Shown piece by piece: positions 60,143-64,000 of a stretch of DNA of 64,000 nucleotides. The stretch is from Aliivibrio sp. S4MY1 (lineage in GTDB: Bacteria; Pseudomonadota; Gammaproteobacteria; Enterobacterales; Vibrionaceae): contig NZ_JARACP010000014.1 in NCBI RefSeq assembly GCF_028765545.1, positions 1 through 64,000 of the forward strand, written 5' to 3'. Each line of letters opens with the position of its first letter. Position 1 is the stretch's first letter. Made by a program: the position numbers and the translations under genes. The notes beneath the pieces were generated by a model. That model was given only the letters and a program-made list of their open reading frames with translations, was not told the origin of the DNA and did no database searches.

Positions 60143-61114
60143 ATGGATTTTAAAGCTATTCAAGCCCTAACGGCTGATGACATGGCAATCGTTAATGAGA
60201 CCATCTTAGCTCAACTCAACTCAGATGTTGCGTTAATCAACCAACTTGGTTTTTACATTGTTAGTGGCGGTGGAAAACGCCTACGCCCAGTTCTTGCCAT
60301 TTTATCAGCTAAAGCACTTGGATATGAAGGCAAAGACCACACAATGGCAGCCGCTTTTATTGAATTTATTCATACCGCTACCCTCTTACATGATGATGTT
60401 GTTGATGAATCAGACATGCGCCGCGGTAAAGCAACGGCAAATGCCGAGTTTGGAAATGCAGCAAGTGTATTGGTTGGTGATTTCATCTATACCCGCTCTT
60501 TCCAAATGATGACAAGCTTAGGATCTATAAAGATCCTTAGCCTAATGAGTGAAGCTGTAAATGTGATCGCTGAAGGCGAAGTACTTCAATTAATGAACTG
60601 TAACGATCCTAATACGACTGAAGAAAGTTATATGCAGGTGATCTATTCTAAGACAGCTCGCCTATTTGAAGCAGCAACGCAGATCGGTGCGATCCTAAAT
60701 GATGCGCCACAAGAGATCGAAACCGCACTTCAAAACTACGGCAAATATCTAGGGACTGCTTTTCAGTTAATTGATGATGTCATGGATTACACCTCTGATG
60801 GTGAAGACATGGGTAAAAACGTCGGTGATGATCTTGCAGAAGGAAAACCTACGTTACCATTACTACATGCAATGAAATATGGTAATGAAGAACAAGCAGC
60901 AATGATCTGTGAAGCTATAGAAAAAGGAAATGGACTAGATAAACTAGAACCTATCCTAGCTTGTATGAAAGAAGTCGGTTCATTAGAGTACACAAAACAA
61001 AAAGCAGATGAAGAAGCAGATAAAGCGATTGCTGAATTAGCCATTCTTCCTGAATCAGATTACAAAGAAGCACTAAAAGCATTAGCGCACCTAGCCGTTA
61101 AACGCAGTAAATAA
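60143..61114 (+). CDS. ispB: Octaprenyl diphosphate synthase IspB
   Basis: 323 residues. Condenses five isopentenyl units onto farnesyl diphosphate for the ubiquinone and menaquinone side chains. Aspartate-rich motifs LLHDDVVDESD and LIDDVMDY. I start at 60143 because GGAAG lies 5 nt upstream and the N-terminus (MDFKAIQALTADDMA) fits the family; the ATG at 60104 adds 13 unlikely residues. Confidence 0.95.
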   Translation: MDFKAIQALTADDMAIVNETILAQLNSDVALINQLGFYIVSGGGKRLRPVLAILSAKALGYEGKDHTMAAAFIEFIHTATLLHDDVVDESDMRRGKATANAEFGNAASVLVGDFIYTRSFQMMTSLGSIKILSLMSEAVNVIAEGEVLQLMNCNDPNTTEESYMQVIYSKTARLFEAATQIGAILNDAPQEIETALQNYGKYLGTAFQLIDDVMDYTSDGEDMGKNVGDDLAEGKPTLPLLHAMKYGNEEQAAMICEAIEKGNGLDKLEPILACMKEVGSLEYTKQKADEEADKAIAELAILPESDYKEALKALAHLAVKRSK

Positions 61115-61140
61115 TCCACAGTTTTTCTTTCAAACATAAT

Positions 61141-61177
61141 AAAGGGGCAGATAGTTAAACTATCTGCCCCTTTTTCT
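61141..61177. terminator. Bidirectional terminator ispB/mdh
   Basis: 14-bp perfect stem (61141-61154 with 61160-61173), 5-nt loop. Flanking T (right) and A (left) tracts serve both converging genes. Confidence 0.93.
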
Positions 61178-61200
61178 TTCAATTAATGTCTAATTATCGC

Positions 61201-62136
61201 TTATTGAACAAACTCTTCGCCAATTTTGATGTCGCCTCTTAGCGTATCTAGCATACTTTCTAACGCTTCTTGTTCAAATGCGCTTAGCTCACCATAAGAT
61301 TGAATTTCTTCAACCCCATTTTTACCAAGTAGAATTGGTTGTGCGAAGAAACGAGCATGTTCACCATTACCTTCAACATAAGCACATTCAACAACACCAG
61401 CTTCACCACTTAATGCTTTTACTAGTGACAAACCAAAACGACATGCCGCTTGGCCCATAGATAATGTTGCAGAACCACCACCCGCTTTAGCTTCAACAAC
61501 TTCAGTTCCTGCATTTTGAATACGCGGGGTTAACGCTGCAACTTCTTCAGCAGTAAACTCAACACCTTCAACTTGAGAAAGAAGAGGCAAGATAGTAACA
61601 CCAGAGTGACCACCAATTACTGGAACACGGATCTCGCCTGGATCTTTGTCTTTTAATTCTGCAACGAACGTTTCTGAACGGATCACATCAAGTGTTGTTA
61701 CACCGAATAATTTATTTTTATTATATACGCCTGCTTTTTTTAGTACTTCAGCAGCAATCGCAACTGTTGTATTAACAGGGTTTGTAATAATACCAATACA
61801 TGCTTTTGGACAAGTAACTGCAATTTTTTCAGTTAATGACTTCACAATACCTGCATTGATATTAAATAGATCTGAACGATCCATTCCAGGCTTACGAGCA
61901 ACACCTGCAGAAATTAAAACAACATCAGCTCCCTCAAGCGCAGGAGTTGGATCTTCACCACAATAACCTTTAATAGATACAGGGGTTGGGATATGACTTA
62001 GATCTGCAGCAACACCTGGTGTTACAGGTGCTATATCATAAAGAGCAAGATCTGAACCCGCTGGTAGGCGGTTCTTAAGAAGTAGTGCTAACGCTTGTCC
62101 GATGCCTCCTGCGGCGCCAATAACAGCAACTTTCAT
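61201..62136 (-). CDS. mdh: Malate dehydrogenase
   Basis: 311-residue NAD-dependent tricarboxylic acid cycle enzyme. Rossmann motif [15 protein letters not shown], catalytic [25 protein letters not shown] and the [12 protein letters not shown] active-site histidine. AAGGAG ahead of the ATG. Divergent from argR, as in E. coli. Confidence 0.97.
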   Translation of the reverse strand: MKVAVIGAAGGIGQALALLLKNRLPAGSDLALYDIAPVTPGVAADLSHIPTPVSIKGYCGEDPTPALEGADVVLISAGVARKPGMDRSDLFNINAGIVKSLTEKIAVTCPKACIGIITNPVNTTVAIAAEVLKKAGVYNKNKLFGVTTLDVIRSETFVAELKDKDPGEIRVPVIGGHSGVTILPLLSQVEGVEFTAEEVAALTPRIQNAGTEVVEAKAGGGSATLSMGQAACRFGLSLVKALSGEAGVVECAYVEGNGEHARFFAQPILLGKNGVEEIQSYGELSAFEQEALESMLDTLRGDIKIGEEFVQ

Positions 62137-62450
62137 GTTCGTTCTCCTTGAGTGGTAGAGGTATATTTTTATTATGAATTTACTTTCAAACTAAAAACGA
62201 CGTTATAGTAAGCTCAAATGAAATTCAATCCTATTCGCTTCGCTTTGCGACCTTACGCAATGACATACCATTCGTGCTACAAATTCATCACTATTTTACT
62301 CCTGCCTCACAACCATTCTTTCAAATTCACCAACAGAATAAGGGTCTATTGATAAAAAGTAGCTAATCACAGAAATACGATTTTGATTTGGTTATAGATA
62401 AATAATTATGCGAGAATAGTAGGAATTATTGCAAAAAGAATCAAAACAGT
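62137..62450. other. 314-bp mdh/argR divergent intergenic region
   Basis: Holds both promoters and the ARG-box candidate. A CG-rich patch at about 62235-62250 (ttcgcttcgctttgcgacc) resembles part of the apaH-folA palindrome and may be a fragment of that repeat. Nothing else recognised. Confidence 0.4.
62399..62433 (+). promoter_or_regulatory. Candidate ARG boxes upstream of argR
   Basis: TAAATAATTATGCG (62399-62412) matches the ARG-box core TGAATAATTATTCA at 11 of 14 positions. A second, degenerate AATTATTGCA half lies at 62424-62433, roughly one helical spacing on. Fits autorepression of argR, known in other enteric bacteria. 18-52 bp before the ATG. Confidence 0.4.
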
Positions 62451-62921
62451 ATGCGAAATAATGAAAAGCAAGAACGATTAGTTAAAGAATTTAAATCTAT
62501 TCTTAAAGCGGAACGATTTGGTTCGCAAGGTGAGATTGTCGATGCACTTCGTATTGCAGGTTTCGATAATATTAATCAATCCAAAGTATCACGAATGCTA
62601 ACCAAATTTGGTGCAGTTCGTACTCGTAATGCCAAAATGGAAATGGTGTATTGCCTACCAATTGAACTTGGCGTGCCTACGGTTTCAAGCTCTCTTCGTG
62701 AACTTGTAATGGATATTGATTATAACAGTGCGCTTGTTGTTATTCACACAGGTCCAGGAGCTGCTCAACTTATTGCTCGCTTGTTAGACTCTTTAGGGAA
62801 AGCGGAAGGCATTTTAGGTGTTGTTGCTGGCGATGATACTATTTTTATCACCCCAACAAGAACGATTGATGTGACTGAATTATTTGATTCAGTGTGCGAC
62901 TTATTTGAATACTCAGTTTAA
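62451..62921 (+). CDS. argR: Arginine repressor ArgR
   Basis: 156-residue hexameric repressor, same length as in E. coli. N-terminal winged helix with [28 protein letters not shown], and a C-terminal arginine-binding/oligomerisation domain with [16 protein letters not shown] and GDDTIFITP. Binds ARG boxes when arginine is high. Confidence 0.97.
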   Translation: MRNNEKQERLVKEFKSILKAERFGSQGEIVDALRIAGFDNINQSKVSRMLTKFGAVRTRNAKMEMVYCLPIELGVPTVSSSLRELVMDIDYNSALVVIHTGPGAAQLIARLLDSLGKAEGILGVVAGDDTIFITPTRTIDVTELFDSVCDLFEYSV

Positions 62922-63265
62922 ACTTAACTAAATACCTCTCAACATCAGAGCATTTTATGAATTAATAAAGTGCTCTTATTCATCATTCTACCGACTCCCC
63001 ATAGTTCAAAATGTTATTAAACTGATGCTGATAAGCCAATAATAGCTATTATTAACCCTGTCATTAGTTAGTTATTTCACACTTTTGATAGTTTTTATTT
63101 AACATCATTTTAAAAGTAACTCATTAATTTGCTATCATTTACTTGCCATTTCCGTAACAGGAAACGAAAACACTTAATTAAAAGTGAATAAATACTGATT
63201 TTTTATTTAATCTTGTCATTACAAGGTATGCAATTAAAAATCATACAATAAAGGAAGGGAATAAC
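62922..63265. other. 344-bp gap between argR and TAXI gene
   Basis: Begins with a terminator-like hairpin (see next entry). The rest is AT-rich, holds the promoter of the TAXI gene and shows no ORF. An imperfect GGAAA/TTTCC inverted pair lies near 63150-63165. Confidence 0.5.
62947..62976 (+). terminator. argR terminator
   Basis: 12-bp stem with one wobble (62947-62958 with 62965-62976), 6-nt loop. T-tract is weak (TTATT), so efficiency is uncertain. Confidence 0.55.
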
Positions 63266-64000
63266 ATGGCACTAAGTAAAGCGATTAAAACCACAGCTGT
63301 TGCTGCTGCAATGGTTGTAGCTGGTATGGGTACAGCAAGCGCTCAAGAATTTATCACAATAGGTACAGGTTCAGTGACTGGGGTTTACTACCCAACTGGC
63401 GGTGCTATTTGTAAATTAGTGAATAAAGATCGTAAAGAACACAATGTTCGCTGCTCTGTTGAATCAACTGGCGGGTCAATCTATAACGTAAATACCATTC
63501 GCTCTGGTGAACTGGATTTTGGTATCGTTCAATCAGATTGGCAGTTCCATGGTTACAACGGCACAAGCAAATTTGAAGCTCAAGGCCCTTACAAGAAACT
63601 GCGTGCAATGTTCTCTCTTCATACAGAACCTTTTAATATTATCGCTCGTACCGATTCAGGCATTAACAATGTTGCAGACCTTGAAGGCAAACGCGTAAAC
63701 ATTGGTAACCCTGGCTCTGGTGACCGCGCAACCATGGGCGTTGTAATGGATGCGATGGGTTGGACTAACGATAGCTTTAAGCTCGCTTCTGAACTAAAAG
63801 GGTCTGAGCGTTCACAAGCACTTTGTGATAACAAAATTGATGCCTTCATCTACATGGTTGGACACCCAAATGGTTCAATCAAAGAAGCAACCACTTCTTG
63901 TGATGCAAAACTAGTGTCAGCAACCGGTCCTAAAATCGATAAAATCGTTGCAGACAACCCTTACTATGCATATAGCACAGTACCTGCAGGTATGTACCGC
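63266..64000 (+). CDS. TAXI family TRAP transporter solute-binding protein (partial)
   Basis: First 245 codons; the reading frame continues off the right edge. AAGGAAGGG sets the ATG at 63266. Signal peptide of about 26 residues (GTASA-QEF). TAXI landmarks: ITIGTGSVTGVYYPTGGAI, STGGSIYNVNTIRSGELDFGIVQSD and GNPGSGDRATMGVVMDAMGW. Periplasmic binding protein of a sodium-driven TRAP transporter, probably for a dicarboxylate or amino acid such as glutamate. Transporter genes would lie beyond the window. Confidence 0.93.
   Translation, partial: MALSKAIKTTAVAAAMVVAGMGTASAQEFITIGTGSVTGVYYPTGGAICKLVNKDRKEHNVRCSVESTGGSIYNVNTIRSGELDFGIVQSDWQFHGYNGTSKFEAQGPYKKLRAMFSLHTEPFNIIARTDSGINNVADLEGKRVNIGNPGSGDRATMGVVMDAMGWTNDSFKLASELKGSERSQALCDNKIDAFIYMVGHPNGSIKEATTSCDAKLVSATGPKIDKIVADNPYYAYSTVPAGMYR

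Overview
The window reads as chromosome I of a marine Vibrionaceae, most likely an Aliivibrio (the fischeri/logei/salmonicida group). The DNA is AT-rich. Protein sequences, gene order (cysDN-permease-cysC, cysJIH, dnaB-alr, leuABCD, djlA/lptD-surA-pdxA-rsmA, rplU-rpmA-obgE, ispB, mdh/argR) and an E. coli-like block of ytf genes all fit. Almost everything is core metabolism and envelope biogenesis. There is no prophage, insertion sequence, CRISPR array, integron or tRNA gene that I can see.

Layout. (1) 1-150: the P1/P2 promoter region of a ribosomal RNA operon that runs leftward out of the window. (2) 271-7552: tamB-tamA (outer-membrane protein translocation), msrA, ytfK, ytfJ. (3) 7571-11069: a Zur-type operator followed by a five-gene zinc-uptake operon (DUF2607, histidine-rich ZrgA, ABC ATPase, FtsX-like permease, DUF3299). 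(4) 11377-12270: a TIGR03899 protein of unknown role. (5) 12370-17124: sulfate activation (cysD, cysN, an SLC13 permease, cysC). (6) 17495-23011: cpdB, elaA, an EamA transporter, ytfB/oapA, fklB, a DUF2780 protein. (7) 23077-27402: sulfite/PAPS reduction (cysJIH). (8) 27519-32664: a small unknown protein, a TIGR04219 barrel, dusA, zur, cheX followed by a 15-copy heptamer array, and pgi. (9) 32903-36626: dnaB-alr-Omp85-like barrel. (10) 36810-42006: DUF481 barrel and an RND efflux pair. (11) 42193-47197: the leu operon with an attenuator leader. (12) 47324-55734: DUF547, djlA, lptD-surA-pdxA-rsmA and apaH. (13) 55924-61114: folA, a split ThrE-like exporter, obgE, rpmA, rplU, ispB. (14) 61201-64000: mdh, argR, and a TAXI-type TRAP binding protein cut by the window edge.

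Links between regions. The two cys blocks together give the whole route from sulfate to sulfide, with a candidate sulfate permease inside the first block. The Zur repressor gene (29866) and a near-consensus Zur operator in front of the zinc operon (7574) lie 22 kb apart. LptD, SurA, TamA/TamB, DjlA and the lone Omp85-like barrel form an envelope-biogenesis theme. The least-explained sequence is noncoding: the heptamer array after cheX, an imperfect palindromic element between apaH and folA that shares its core word, an 83-bp palindrome between rpmA and obgE, and several hairpins within or between genes. I found no convincing new multi-gene system. The best leads are these repeats, the Zur/zinc operon architecture, the leu attenuator and the lone Omp85 barrel.
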